This document shows, piece after piece, positions 14,426 through 22,770 of a stretch of 64,000 nt of DNA. The stretch is taken from contig NZ_SWBR01000003.1 in the NCBI RefSeq assembly GCF_005116505.1, positions 124,001-188,000 on the forward strand, read 5' to 3'. The DNA is from Pedobacter polaris. Its GTDB lineage: Bacteria > Bacteroidota > Bacteroidia > Sphingobacteriales > Sphingobacteriaceae. Every line of letters begins with the position of its first letter. Positions within the stretch are counted from its first letter, which is position 1. The translations under genes and the position numbers were made by a program. The notes under the pieces were generated by a model. It was not told where the DNA came from and did no database searches. It worked only from the letters and a program-made list of their open reading frames with translations.

Positions 14426-14629
14426 CCAGGTGCTTTCTAAAAAAAAAGAAGTCGAACTTTATTTGTAAAGTACAGGAATGGAGAGCAGGCAAAGGATATT
14501 TCGAATATTTTTTTCTCTTGGCGTAATGCTGATTATGGAAAGCTATGGATGGAAGGTTGCCAGGCTAAAAGCACTCAAATTGAAGAAGAATTTAAAAAGC
14601 TAAGTGGGTTAGAAAAACACGAAACTTAA
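14426..14629 (+). pseudogene. Unidentified short coding remnant with a poly-A break
   Basis: A frame from 14426 to the TAA at 14627-14629 encodes about 67 residues of protein-like sequence (FVKYRNGEQAKDISNIFFSW, then DYGKLWMEGCQAK) but has no start codon near its beginning. A run of nine A residues (14440-14448) near its start could be a frameshift, since another frame is open just upstream (FSGVFDPGAF then stop). I do not recognise the family. Confidence 0.3.
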
Positions 14630-14662
14630 AGATAGAACAAAGTAAGTAAATAGAATATTTTC

Positions 14663-14689
14663 AGTCTCCATTTTGTGGGACTTTTTTTT
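14663..14689 (+). terminator. Terminator just before the primase-like gene
   Basis: Stem AGTC(T)CCA/TGG-GACT with one bulge (14663-14682) is followed by T8 (14682-14689). The run ends directly at ATG 14690, so the downstream gene more likely starts at ATG 14711. Confidence 0.55.
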
Positions 14690-14710
14690 ATGGGTAAAAT
14701 TTTTAAAAAA

Positions 14711-15649
14711 ATGAACATTGCAGAAATAAAAGAAAAAGTATCAATAGCTGATTTTTTAGAAAAATTGGGCATTGAGCCTAAGCATAGAAGTGGAGCAGAG
14801 GCTTTTTATTTATCTCCAATTAGAGCCAGTGATACTGATGCCTCTTTCAGTGTGAATGAAAAAAAAGGAAAGTGGTTTGATCACGGAGAGGGAAAAGGAG
14901 GTAACCTTATAGATTTGGCTCTTCTATATTACAACACTGCTTCTGTTAAAACAGTTGTTCAAAGAATTAATGATTTATTCTCTGGAGTATTAATTTTACC
15001 CATTGCCAATAGAAATGAGAATTTTAAAACAAATGACATTGAAGTTAAGAATTACAATATCATTAAAACTAAAGATTTAGGTAGTAATCCAAGTATTACT
15101 AATTATCTTTCAACTCGTGGATTGGACACTGGTGATAAACATAATTTAAGAGAAGTTTATTATGAGCTAAAAAACCAAGCAGGGGAAAGCAAAAATTACT
15201 TTGGTGTAGGTTGGCAAAATGAAAGCGGTGGGTGGGATATTAGAAACCCATATTTTAAAGGTTGCTTAGGAAAAAAGGATATAACCTTTATCAAAGGATT
15301 TGGATTTCAAATACAGGTTTTTGAGGCAATGCTAGATTATCAATCTGCAATTAAAGAAAATCCGCATCGTACTTTAGCTACGTCCATAATTATGAACTCA
15401 ACTGCTATGGTTGAAAAAACCATTCAGAAAATTAAGGAAGAAAAATTTTCTGAGATAGAACTATTCTTAGACAACGATGCTACTGGAAAAAAAATCACCG
15501 AAAAATTATTAGAAAATTTCCCAACTGCAAAAGATTGCTCAAATCTTTATGCAGGTTTTAAAGATTACAATGAGAAATTGATGGCTAATAATTTAAGGCC
15601 CTGGCAAAGCTTAGATGTTAAAGAAGAAAATAACAATATAACAAGATAG
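14711..15649 (+). CDS. Primase-like protein with CHC2-like N-terminus and Toprim domain
   Basis: From ATG 14711 the protein has 312 residues. The N-terminal part (IADFLEKLGIEPKHRSGAEA, then FSVNEKKGKWFDHGEGKGGN) is the CHC2-primase-like module typical of Bacteroidota mobilisation elements. The C-terminal Toprim-like part has IELFLDNDATGKK near residue 255 (acidic DxD). It would prime DNA synthesis during plasmid replication or on the transferred strand. Starts at GTG 14675 or ATG 14690 are possible but overlap the terminator. Confidence 0.8.
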   Translation: MNIAEIKEKVSIADFLEKLGIEPKHRSGAEAFYLSPIRASDTDASFSVNEKKGKWFDHGEGKGGNLIDLALLYYNTASVKTVVQRINDLFSGVLILPIANRNENFKTNDIEVKNYNIIKTKDLGSNPSITNYLSTRGLDTGDKHNLREVYYELKNQAGESKNYFGVGWQNESGGWDIRNPYFKGCLGKKDITFIKGFGFQIQVFEAMLDYQSAIKENPHRTLATSIIMNSTAMVEKTIQKIKEEKFSEIELFLDNDATGKKITEKLLENFPTAKDCSNLYAGFKDYNEKLMANNLRPWQSLDVKEENNNITR

Positions 15650-15660
15650 CAAGTCATTTA

Positions 15661-15715
15661 TATAACTTGTTATATAGTTGCTTAGATATACTGATATTTA
15701 TATAGCTTGTTGTAT
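15661..15715. promoter_or_regulatory. Pair of TATARCTTGTTRTAT boxes upstream of oriT/mobC
   Basis: Two 15-base copies, TATAACTTGTTATAT (15661-15675) and TATAGCTTGTTGTAT (15701-15715), lie 40 bases apart. Two related copies precede the relaxase gene at 16479 and 16495. A repeated motif in front of both mobilisation genes suggests a shared regulator. Confidence 0.5.
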
Positions 15716-15882
15716 TGTTAGTTAGATATGTAGTTGTATGGTTATAAAGCTATTTAAATAACAGATTTGATTTTTTCTTTAGCGAGCAAAAAATTTCATA
15801 GTATCTAAGTTGGTTTCAAATACATAATTAAAGACCTTTTAAAGCGGAGTAGTTATATAGCTATATTTTCGTTTTTTAGGTT

Positions 15883-16016
15883 GCAAGATGTCTTTTTGTC
15901 AGACAAAAATGCGAAATGCATTTTTATCCCACAAAAAGTATCTTGCCTTACACCTACCGTCTCGTACCTCGTTTGGTAGGAGTAAGGGGTTAAGAAAACT
16001 CGCAACTCGTTTTCTT
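15883..16016. other. Candidate origin of transfer (oriT) with three stem-loops
   Basis: Directly upstream of mobC are three inverted repeats. First, GCAAGAT..CTTTTTGT pairs with ACAAAAAG..ATCTTGC (15883-15899/15931-15946) around an 8-bp inner stem AAAAATGC/GCATTTTT (15905-15925). Second, CCTTAC..CTACC pairs with GGTAG..GTAAGG (15946-15958/15975-15987). Third, AAGAAAAC pairs with GTTTTCTT (15992-15999/16009-16016). The block is more G+C-rich than its surroundings and adjoins the relaxosome genes. The nick site cannot be assigned. Confidence 0.6.
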
Positions 16017-16049
16017 TTAGCCTGCAGCACTATTTCCTATTCCACATTT

Positions 16050-16460
16050 ATGAAAGATTTAAAAAGGTTAAAAGGGCGACCTGTGCTTGAAATTGGCAAA
16101 AGAAATAAAAAGATTGATGTCCGTTTTAATGAAGAGGAATTTAAATTAATTGAAGAATTAGAGAAGACACTAGGATTAACAAAGACAGAAATTGTTCGCA
16201 GGAAAGCTTTAGATAAGTCAAATTCAATTGTGATTAATGCCAAAGAGGCAATAAAAGCTTTAGATGTGATTGGAGAAGAATTAGGTCGCTCTGGAAACAA
16301 TATAAATCAATTAGCTAAATATGCTAACACCTTGAATAGGCAAGGCATTTATTCTGAAGTCGTTATTTCAAGGTTTAATGTTCTATTCGAAAATTATGTT
16401 GAAACACAAAAATCATTGGAAGTTGCACTTCGAAAAATTATAAGGTTGATGGGTAAATAA
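16050..16460 (+). CDS. mobC: MobC-family relaxosome accessory protein
   Basis: From ATG 16050 this 136-aa protein carries a ribbon-helix-helix-like N-terminus (KKIDVRFNEEEFKLIEELEK, then GLTKTEIVRRKAL) and the MobC signature (GEELGRSGNNINQLAKYAN near residue 72). MobC proteins bind oriT and help the relaxase open and nick DNA. The frame is open upstream to 15888, but that part covers the oriT stem-loops and reads as non-coding. The relaxase gene follows after 80 bases. Confidence 0.88.
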   Translation: MKDLKRLKGRPVLEIGKRNKKIDVRFNEEEFKLIEELEKTLGLTKTEIVRRKALDKSNSIVINAKEAIKALDVIGEELGRSGNNINQLAKYANTLNRQGIYSEVVISRFNVLFENYVETQKSLEVALRKIIRLMGK

Positions 16461-16478
16461 CATTTACTTAAGCCTTTG

Positions 16479-16509
16479 TATAACTTGTTACATACATAGC
16501 TTGTTATCC
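16479..16509. promoter_or_regulatory. Second pair of ATARCTTGTTA boxes before the relaxase
   Basis: TATAACTTGTTACAT (16479-16493) and CATAGCTTGTTATCC (16495-16509) match the boxes at 15661 and 15701. Here they are spaced 16 bases apart, and a TTATTTAGCTAT stretch related to the region before mobC follows. Confidence 0.5.
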
Positions 16510-16540
16510 AGTTATATTGTTATTTAGCTATATTATTTAA

Positions 16541-17881
16541 ATGGTTGTTAAAATTCTTTCCTCCTCAGCATCTTTTAATGGTGTAAATTATAACACTAAT
16601 AAAATGGACCAAAATAAAGGAGAGTTGATGAAGATTGAGAACTTTGGACCTTTACTAGGATTGGATAACTTAAGACCAGAAGATTATTCTAATTATCTAA
16701 AATTAGTTTCCGCCCAAAATACCAGGATAAAGGCACCACAGTTTCACGCTGCCATTTCCTGTAAAGGAAAAGAATATAATAAAGAGCAGCTAACAGAAAT
16801 TGCAACGAGCTGGCTTAAGGAAATGGGATATGCCAAAAATCCATATCTAATCGTATTTCATAAAGACACAGAAAATAACCACGTTCATATTGTTTCTACA
16901 AGAGTAGATAAAGAGGGTAAAAAGATTTCCTCGGAATTTGAAAAAATTAAGGCAGTCCAAAACATTAATAAAGTAATGGGTATTGATGAAGGTATCAATG
17001 CTAGCCAAGATGTAGAAAAAGCATTAACTTATCAATTCTCTACAAAAGCTCAGTTTATGATGATTTTAGAAAGTAGGGGCTATGTTTTAAAACAGAATGA
17101 GCGAAATATTGAGGTTATTAAATTTGGTAAAAAACAACTTGATATTAATTTAGTAAGTATCAACGATAAGTCTTTAAGTTTTGAGAAAGATACCAATAGG
17201 ATAGCTCAAATGAGAGCCATATTTGAAAAATATAAACTCGTCTATAATACAGACCTTTCTGCCAAAACAATGCTTCTAGCAGGAGGACTAAAGAAAAACA
17301 CAGATACCTATACTTCTGACTTAAGTGAGTTTCTAAAAGAAAAATTTGGTATTGAATTGATTTATCACGGAAAAGATGGTAAACAACCTTATGGATATTC
17401 AATAATTGATCACGCAGAAAAAAATGTGTTTAAAGGTGGCGATGTTATTTCACTTAAGGAGCTTTTAAATTATTCAACTGCAAATAAGGTTTATGAACCA
17501 AAAAATCAAAGAATAAAGACGAATGATAATAAGACTAACATCACAAGTAAATTATCTGAAGAACAAGTAAATTATTATGCCACACTTTTAAAGGCATCAC
17601 TCTACAATTACCCTACACTATTACAAGGGTTAAGTTCACAGAGTTTGGTAATTACAAAAAAATATAATGAACTTTTTTTGAATGATGTAATTGCTGGTGT
17701 AGAAGTTCCTATCTTGGAAATTTTAGAAACCGATGATTATCGAAATTTAACCCAATCATATTTTGGCAATGAAAATTTGCCTGTTGAAAGTTTAGAGATA
17801 AACCATTCTGCTCCTATTGCACAAATCCATTTAGCAGATGATCAAGACGATGCAGCTCGCAAGAAGAAAAGAAAATCTTGA
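16541..17881 (+). CDS. Relaxase / mobilisation nuclease (MOBP-like)
   Basis: The 446-aa protein nicks oriT and carries the strand into the recipient. The N-terminus has the candidate catalytic Tyr in ASFNGVNYNTNKM (residue 17). The metal-binding HUH motif appears as HKDTENNHVHIV (about 107-118). This matches the relaxase/mobilisation nuclease domain of Bacteroidota elements (MobB/BmgA-like). The C-terminal 200 residues are less conserved and may contact the coupling protein. The tail is lysine-rich (ARKKKRKS). Confidence 0.92.
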   Translation: MVVKILSSSASFNGVNYNTNKMDQNKGELMKIENFGPLLGLDNLRPEDYSNYLKLVSAQNTRIKAPQFHAAISCKGKEYNKEQLTEIATSWLKEMGYAKNPYLIVFHKDTENNHVHIVSTRVDKEGKKISSEFEKIKAVQNINKVMGIDEGINASQDVEKALTYQFSTKAQFMMILESRGYVLKQNERNIEVIKFGKKQLDINLVSINDKSLSFEKDTNRIAQMRAIFEKYKLVYNTDLSAKTMLLAGGLKKNTDTYTSDLSEFLKEKFGIELIYHGKDGKQPYGYSIIDHAEKNVFKGGDVISLKELLNYSTANKVYEPKNQRIKTNDNKTNITSKLSEEQVNYYATLLKASLYNYPTLLQGLSSQSLVITKKYNELFLNDVIAGVEVPILEILETDDYRNLTQSYFGNENLPVESLEINHSAPIAQIHLADDQDDAARKKKRKS

Positions 17882-17919
17882 TGCTGAATTAAAATTTACA
17901 CCCACAAAATTTATATACT

Positions 17920-18549
17920 ATGGTAATTATTATTGGAAACCAAAAAGGTGGAGCGGGGAAAAGTACGCTCACTTTATTATTAGCCAACTTCTTAACACTA
18001 GCCAAAAAGAGAACTGTTACGGTTATTGATATGGACTATCAGCAATCTATTGCGGGTAAGTATGAAAAAGCTAAGCTCTTAGAAAATGCAGAGCCTTATG
18101 AGGTCATAGCTGCAAGCCTTGAGCATTATCCTGTAATGCTTTCAATTCTAACTCAAAACAAAGAGCAGATTGTAATTATTGATTTGCCTGGTAAGTTAGA
18201 TGATGATGGATTGATACCAGTCTTTCAATCCGCAGATCTTGTTATATGCCCTTTTGCTTATGATGAATTTAGCTTTGATTCTACTGTTTTATTTTCTGTA
18301 GTACTAAAGAAGATTAATGCCAATGCACCAATCAATTATATTCCAAATAGAATTAAAGGGAATGTTAAATATGAAACGCAAAAGGAAGTAGAAGAACAAC
18401 TTTCAAAGTTTGGGGATATTTCAACTCCGTTGCCTGATAGAATAGATTTTCAAAGAACTAACACTTTTCAAACACCTCTATCTGTTTATCCACTTATCAT
18501 TCCTGTGTTTGAAAAGATATATGAAAAATATCTTTTGGCATCTAACTAA
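17920..18549 (+). CDS. traA: ParA-family ATPase, TraA-like
   Basis: The 209-aa protein has the deviant Walker A motif IIIGNQKGGAGKST at its N-terminus and the Walker B-like VIIDLPGKLDDDG near residue 88, as in ParA/MinD ATPases. In Bacteroides conjugative elements the first tra gene (TraA) is such a protein. No ParB partner is seen; the next gene, a TraB-like DUF3408 protein, could fill that place. It may position the element or the transfer complex. Confidence 0.88.
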   Translation: MVIIIGNQKGGAGKSTLTLLLANFLTLAKKRTVTVIDMDYQQSIAGKYEKAKLLENAEPYEVIAASLEHYPVMLSILTQNKEQIVIIDLPGKLDDDGLIPVFQSADLVICPFAYDEFSFDSTVLFSVVLKKINANAPINYIPNRIKGNVKYETQKEVEEQLSKFGDISTPLPDRIDFQRTNTFQTPLSVYPLIIPVFEKIYEKYLLASN

Positions 18550-18557
18550 CAAATATT

Positions 18558-18932
18558 ATGAGTGAAAAAATAAAATCTCTAGCTGATTTATTGAGAAATA
18601 AGATAGCAGAACCGAATAAAGAAGTAGAAGTTCAACCCCCTATTGTTTTAGAAAAAGTAATTCTTAAAAAGGAAATAAAACCTAAAACTGATAACGTTGA
18701 ACAACAGGTAGAAATATTAAATGCCATAAGAGCTTATGATTATTCCAACGGTAATAAAAATATGCTACACCCAAGACTTGATGACAAGACTATTCAAATG
18801 TTAAGTCAGTTTAAAATTGCTACTGGAGTGGATATGAATAAAACAGTTGCGTTTGCAATTCATTTTCTGTTTACTCAAAACCCCGAATTAAAAAATATCA
18901 TTAAAAAATCACTTGAAAATTTCGAATTATGA
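18558..18932 (+). CDS. TraB-like protein (DUF3408 type)
   Basis: The 124-aa protein has a charged, probably disordered N-terminus and a C-terminal segment (LHPRLDDKTIQMLSQFKIAT, then NKTVAFAIHFLF) that resembles the ribbon-helix-helix-like C-terminal part of DUF3408 proteins. It directly follows the ParA-like gene, matching TraA-TraB order, and overlaps the next gene by 4 bases. DNA binding is inferred. Confidence 0.65.
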   Translation: MSEKIKSLADLLRNKIAEPNKEVEVQPPIVLEKVILKKEIKPKTDNVEQQVEILNAIRAYDYSNGNKNMLHPRLDDKTIQMLSQFKIATGVDMNKTVAFAIHFLFTQNPELKNIIKKSLENFEL

Positions 18933-19264
18933 CCTGGTTACAGTTTTTTATGTGGATGGCAGCCATCTACCTACTTTATTATGCAATTAATATTTTAATA
19001 GACTCTATGGGATCAAGAGCATCTCCTAAGTCAAAAGATTTAGCATCTCAACAGCTAACCTTTTCAGAAGATGTAAAGCCTCAAATGATGGATGAAACAA
19101 TCGAGGAAAATTATTTAAATGAAGAAATTGAGTTTTCAGAGAAAGTTGAGGAAGCCGATTATTCAGAAAGCCCGATCGAAACTTCTGGAGGTGTATCATT
19201 AAAAAACCTATTTGATTTAGCTAGAACAGAGGCAATCGAATTTACTAAACCTGTTACTTTTTAA
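18929..19264 (+). CDS. Small single-pass membrane protein of the tra operon
   Basis: The 111-aa protein has one N-terminal transmembrane helix (LQFFMWMAAIYLLYYAINIL) and an acidic cytoplasmic tail. It overlaps the TraB-like gene (ATGA) and ends 4 bases before the pilin-like gene. Its place matches the small TraC/TraD-type genes of Bacteroides elements, but I cannot assign the family. Confidence 0.6.
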   Translation: MTWLQFFMWMAAIYLLYYAINILIDSMGSRASPKSKDLASQQLTFSEDVKPQMMDETIEENYLNEEIEFSEKVEEADYSESPIETSGGVSLKNLFDLARTEAIEFTKPVTF

Positions 19265-19268
19265 AGCT

Positions 19269-19559
19269 ATGAAAAAGACCCTGTTAATTATCGGTGTTTG
19301 TACCATTACAATAAAAGTTTATGCGCAACCTGGTGTAAGTGAAATGAATCAGGCAGCAAATAATATTTCTGGTTCGTTTTTTTCGATGCAGGATTTTTCT
19401 TTTGTCTTAGCTGCATTAGTTGGAATATTTGGGGCAAGTAGAATTTATTATAAGTGGCAAATGGGTAAAGATGTTACCCTTGATATAACTGCTTGGTTTT
19501 TTGCCTGTCTATTTATCGTACTAATGAACTATTTTCTTACCGCTTTATTTGGAATGTAA
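19269..19559 (+). CDS. traE: TraE-like small membrane protein 1 (DUF4134)
   Basis: The 96-aa protein has a signal peptide (ending near VYAQ) and two transmembrane helices, with the family-like PGVSEMNQAANNISG and RIYYKWQMGKDV motifs. DUF4134/TraE proteins resemble VirB2-type pilin or channel subunits. A second paralogue follows after a strong terminator, so this element carries two. The final GM matches the family's short end. Confidence 0.85.
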   Translation: MKKTLLIIGVCTITIKVYAQPGVSEMNQAANNISGSFFSMQDFSFVLAALVGIFGASRIYYKWQMGKDVTLDITAWFFACLFIVLMNYFLTALFGM

Positions 19560-19580
19560 ATGTTTGCTTTTCAAGTCCGC

Positions 19581-19611
19581 AAGCCATCTTTTTTTTAAGA
19601 TGGCTTTTTTT
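19581..19611 (+). terminator. Strong intrinsic terminator between the two TraE-like genes
   Basis: Perfect 10-bp stem AAGCCATCTT/AAGATGGCTT (19581-19590/19597-19606) with a T6 loop, followed by a T-run to 19611. It would split the tra operon or set the ratio of the TraE-like subunits to downstream genes. Confidence 0.85.
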
Positions 19612-19641
19612 ATATCTATGAATTAATCAATTTTTATTACA

Positions 19642-19959
19642 ATGAACAAGATCAACAAATTAAAAAAAGCAATTATGCTTGCAATTGTGTTTGCAGCATT
19701 TCAAGTACAGTCTGTATTTGCACAAAGTGGTGTTACTGGTATTAATACAGCAACCAGTAGCTTGAAAACCTATGTAGATCCTGCAACAAATATTGTACTA
19801 GCCATCGGTGCGGTGGTTGGCATTATTGGTGGCTTAAGGGTTTATTCTAAATGGAACAGTGGAGACCAAGACATTAATAAAGAATTGATGGGTTGGGGAG
19901 GTTCTTGTTTATTCCTTGTTCTTTCTGCTGCTGTTGTAAAAGCTTTCTTCGGAATATAG
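19642..19959 (+). CDS. traE: TraE-like small membrane protein 2 (DUF4134)
   Basis: The 105-aa paralogue of the preceding TraE-like protein has a signal peptide (FQVQSVFAQ), two hydrophobic helices and the motif GGLRVYSKWNSGDQDINKEL. It starts 31 bases after a strong terminator and so probably depends on read-through or its own promoter. It is the likely main VirB2-like subunit, being followed closely by TraF and TraG. Confidence 0.88.
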   Translation: MNKINKLKKAIMLAIVFAAFQVQSVFAQSGVTGINTATSSLKTYVDPATNIVLAIGAVVGIIGGLRVYSKWNSGDQDINKELMGWGGSCLFLVLSAAVVKAFFGI

Positions 19960-19970
19960 CTCTTAAAAAA

Positions 19971-20279
19971 ATGGCAAAGCAATTTTCAGTTTATAAGGGG
20001 CTTCAAAAGCCCCTTATTTACAAAGGTTTTAAAGGAAAGTTTATTTATTGGGGGATTGGAGTTTTGCTTCTGGCTTTAGTCTTTGGCTCTTTAACAATGG
20101 CATTAGTCAATAAATATTTAGGTGGTTTTGTTTTAGTCGGTATTATAGTCGGTGGATTGTTTTATACCGCTGGTCAGCAGAAGAAAGGATTGTATAGTAA
20201 AACCAAGTATAAAGGAATATTTCTATATGCGGTAAATCTTAGAAGAATTAGTCAATATGAAAAAAGGAACAGAATTTAA
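19971..20279 (+). CDS. traF: TraF-like inner-membrane protein (DUF4133)
   Basis: From ATG 19971 this 102-aa protein begins MAKQFSVYKGLQKPLIYKGF, typical of DUF4133, with two transmembrane helices and a basic C-terminus. It corresponds to VirB3-like proteins, which pair with the VirB4 ATPase. The next gene (TraG ATPase) overlaps it by 23 bases, supporting this role. Confidence 0.88.
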   Translation: MAKQFSVYKGLQKPLIYKGFKGKFIYWGIGVLLLALVFGSLTMALVNKYLGGFVLVGIIVGGLFYTAGQQKKGLYSKTKYKGIFLYAVNLRRISQYEKRNRI

Positions 20280-22737
20280 ATTGCCATATGTTGGTGTAGA
20301 TCACGATGAGGATTATGATTTTCTATATGGTTTAAATGGAGAATTTTCAGTTATCATTAAAATTGATAATCCAGTTTTGCAGTATGCAGCAGCACCCGAA
20401 GCTTATGAAGAGTTTCATAATTTATTTGTGAATATTATTAAAATTCTAGGAGAGGGATTTTACATTCAAAAGCAGGACATTTTTAGTCGCTCTAAATATG
20501 AGGCAAAAAAAGCAGATGAATACTTGCAAAATAAATATAATGAACATTTTGCAGGTAGAGATTTTATTAAAGTTGATACTTATTTAACGTTAACAAAACA
20601 GGTTAAAAGAGGTGCTTTTTATGTTTATGATAAAAAAGTCATCAGAGATTTTAAGCAATCATTAAGTAAGGTAATTGATGTATTAACAATTGCCGGAACT
20701 AACCCAAAACCTTTAAGAGAAAAGGCAATCAATATTTTTGTAATGAGAGTGCTTAGTATGGAGTTTGCAAACAAAAATGTTTCGTTGAATAACATCGCTC
20801 CTACCGATACTGAAATAAATATCGGAGATAAAATTGTTAGAAGCATTAGCCTGGTTAACATTGATAATATTGATTTGCCCTCTCAAATATCAACACACAT
20901 AGAGTTAAACGACAAGGATACAATGAAAGGTTTTCCGGTTGATTTATTCTCATTTTTATTTAAGGTTCCAGAATTTGAAACCATTTTATTTAATCAAGTT
21001 ATTGAAGTGCCAAATCAGATGTTTACTTTAAATAAGCTGGAATTAAAGAGAAAAAGACATTCTGGAATACCTGACCCAGCCAACCTTATTTGTGTTGAAG
21101 ATATAGACTTACTGTTAAATGATGTGGCAAGGGATAATCAACTCTTGGTAAACAGTCATTTTAATATAGTTTTATCGGCAGAGAGTGAAAGTGTACAGAG
21201 AGCAACAAATTTTATAGAAAGCTCTTTGTTTCAATTAGGAATAATTCCATCTAAAAATGCTTACAATCAGTTAGAATTATTTAGATGTGCATTGCCAGGT
21301 AATGGTGCTGAATTAAAAAAATATGATTGGTTTTTAACAACGGCTGATGCAGCTCTTTGTCTTTTTTTTAAGGAAGCCCTGGCTGTAGATGAAATATCAA
21401 AATTCCAAATCAGATTTACCGACAGGCAGGGCGTGCCAATTGCAATAGATCCAGCAGATTTACCGATGTCTAAAAATAGAATCAACAATAGAAACAAGTT
21501 TGTTTTAGGTCCTTCGGGTTCTGGTAAATCTTTTTTTATGAATGCATTAATAGAACAGTATATGCTTTATAATATGGATGTGGTTATTGTTGATACCGGA
21601 CACAGTTACTCTGGCTTAAACAGTTACTATAAGGGTAAATATATTACCTATTCTGATAATAAGCCAATAACAATGAACCCCTTTGCTATTTCAGAAGAAG
21701 AGTACAATATAGAGAAGAAAGATTTTTTATGCACGTTAATTTGTTTGCTATGGCAAGGTGCAGAGGGAAATATTGGACAGGTCGAGAGAGATGTTATAGC
21801 TAATGTAATTAGTTCATACTATGCTGTATTTTTTAGTAAAGAAATAGAGGGAAGTAAAATTGCCAGTCTAAACTTTAACTCTTTTTATGAATTCGCAATT
21901 GAGACAATACCAAAAATTAAGGTAGAGGAAAACATACCTTTTAACGTAGATGAATTTAGATATGTTCTGAAAAAATTTTACAAAGAAGGGGAATTCGAGG
22001 CTATCTTAAATGAGGATGCTGACAAATCATTATTCACTGAAAGATTTATTGTTTTTGAGATTGACAGTATTAAGGAACACAAAATCTTGTTTCCAATTGT
22101 AACGCTAATTATTATGGATGTTTTCATTCAGAAAATGAGAAATCGTACAGGATTTAGAAAAGCTTTGATAATTGAAGAAGCCTGGAAAGCGATTGCCTCT
22201 CCTCTAATGGCTGGTTATATTTTATATCTATATAAAACAGTTCGTAAATTTTGGGGAGAAGCAATTGTAGTAACTCAAGAGCTTGGAGATATAATTGGAA
22301 ATGCAGTTGTTAAAGATAGTATTGTAAATAACTCTGATACCATTTGTTTGTTAGACCAGACAAAGTTCAAAGATAATTATAAAGAGATAGCAGCTCTGCT
22401 TTCCATCAATGAAGTTGAAAGGAAAAAAATATTTACTATCAATCAATTAGATAATACCGATAACAGGGGGAGGTTTAAAGAAGTTTACATTAGAAGAGGC
22501 TCTACTGGCGAAGTCTATGGTGTCGAGGTTTCATTATTCCAATATTTAACTTATACCACTGAAAAACCAGAAAAATCTGCAGTTGAAATCTATACTTCAG
22601 CTTACGGCTCATACGCAGATGGGCTAGATGCTTTTGTTAAAGATATGATTGATTCTGAAAGTTCTTTAGGAGACTTTGTCTCTGCCATTAATAAAAATGC
22701 AAAGCCCTTACATACAGTAAATAGACAGGCTTCATAA
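20257..22737 (+). CDS. traG: TraG conjugation ATPase (VirB4-like)
   Basis: The 826-aa ATPase energises the mating-pair apparatus. Walker A is FVLGPSGSGKSFF (about residue 415-427) and Walker B is ALIIEEAWKAI (about 636-646), followed by TVRKFWGEAIVVTQEL as in VirB4/TraG proteins. Length and order (after TraE and TraF) match Bacteroides TraG. It is the most reliable marker that a full type IV secretion system is present. Confidence 0.95.
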   Translation: MKKGTEFKLPYVGVDHDEDYDFLYGLNGEFSVIIKIDNPVLQYAAAPEAYEEFHNLFVNIIKILGEGFYIQKQDIFSRSKYEAKKADEYLQNKYNEHFAGRDFIKVDTYLTLTKQVKRGAFYVYDKKVIRDFKQSLSKVIDVLTIAGTNPKPLREKAINIFVMRVLSMEFANKNVSLNNIAPTDTEINIGDKIVRSISLVNIDNIDLPSQISTHIELNDKDTMKGFPVDLFSFLFKVPEFETILFNQVIEVPNQMFTLNKLELKRKRHSGIPDPANLICVEDIDLLLNDVARDNQLLVNSHFNIVLSAESESVQRATNFIESSLFQLGIIPSKNAYNQLELFRCALPGNGAELKKYDWFLTTADAALCLFFKEALAVDEISKFQIRFTDRQGVPIAIDPADLPMSKNRINNRNKFVLGPSGSGKSFFMNALIEQYMLYNMDVVIVDTGHSYSGLNSYYKGKYITYSDNKPITMNPFAISEEEYNIEKKDFLCTLICLLWQGAEGNIGQVERDVIANVISSYYAVFFSKEIEGSKIASLNFNSFYEFAIETIPKIKVEENIPFNVDEFRYVLKKFYKEGEFEAILNEDADKSLFTERFIVFEIDSIKEHKILFPIVTLIIMDVFIQKMRNRTGFRKALIIEEAWKAIASPLMAGYILYLYKTVRKFWGEAIVVTQELGDIIGNAVVKDSIVNNSDTICLLDQTKFKDNYKEIAALLSINEVERKKIFTINQLDNTDNRGRFKEVYIRRGSTGEVYGVEVSLFQYLTYTTEKPEKSAVEIYTSAYGSYADGLDAFVKDMIDSESSLGDFVSAINKNAKPLHTVNRQAS

Positions 22738-22770
22738 ATAAATTATCATTTACCTCTTAATTTAAATAGT

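Noticed and set aside
15888..16049. N-terminal extension of MobC
   Set aside because: The extension would translate the oriT stem-loops; a clean family-like start is at 16050.
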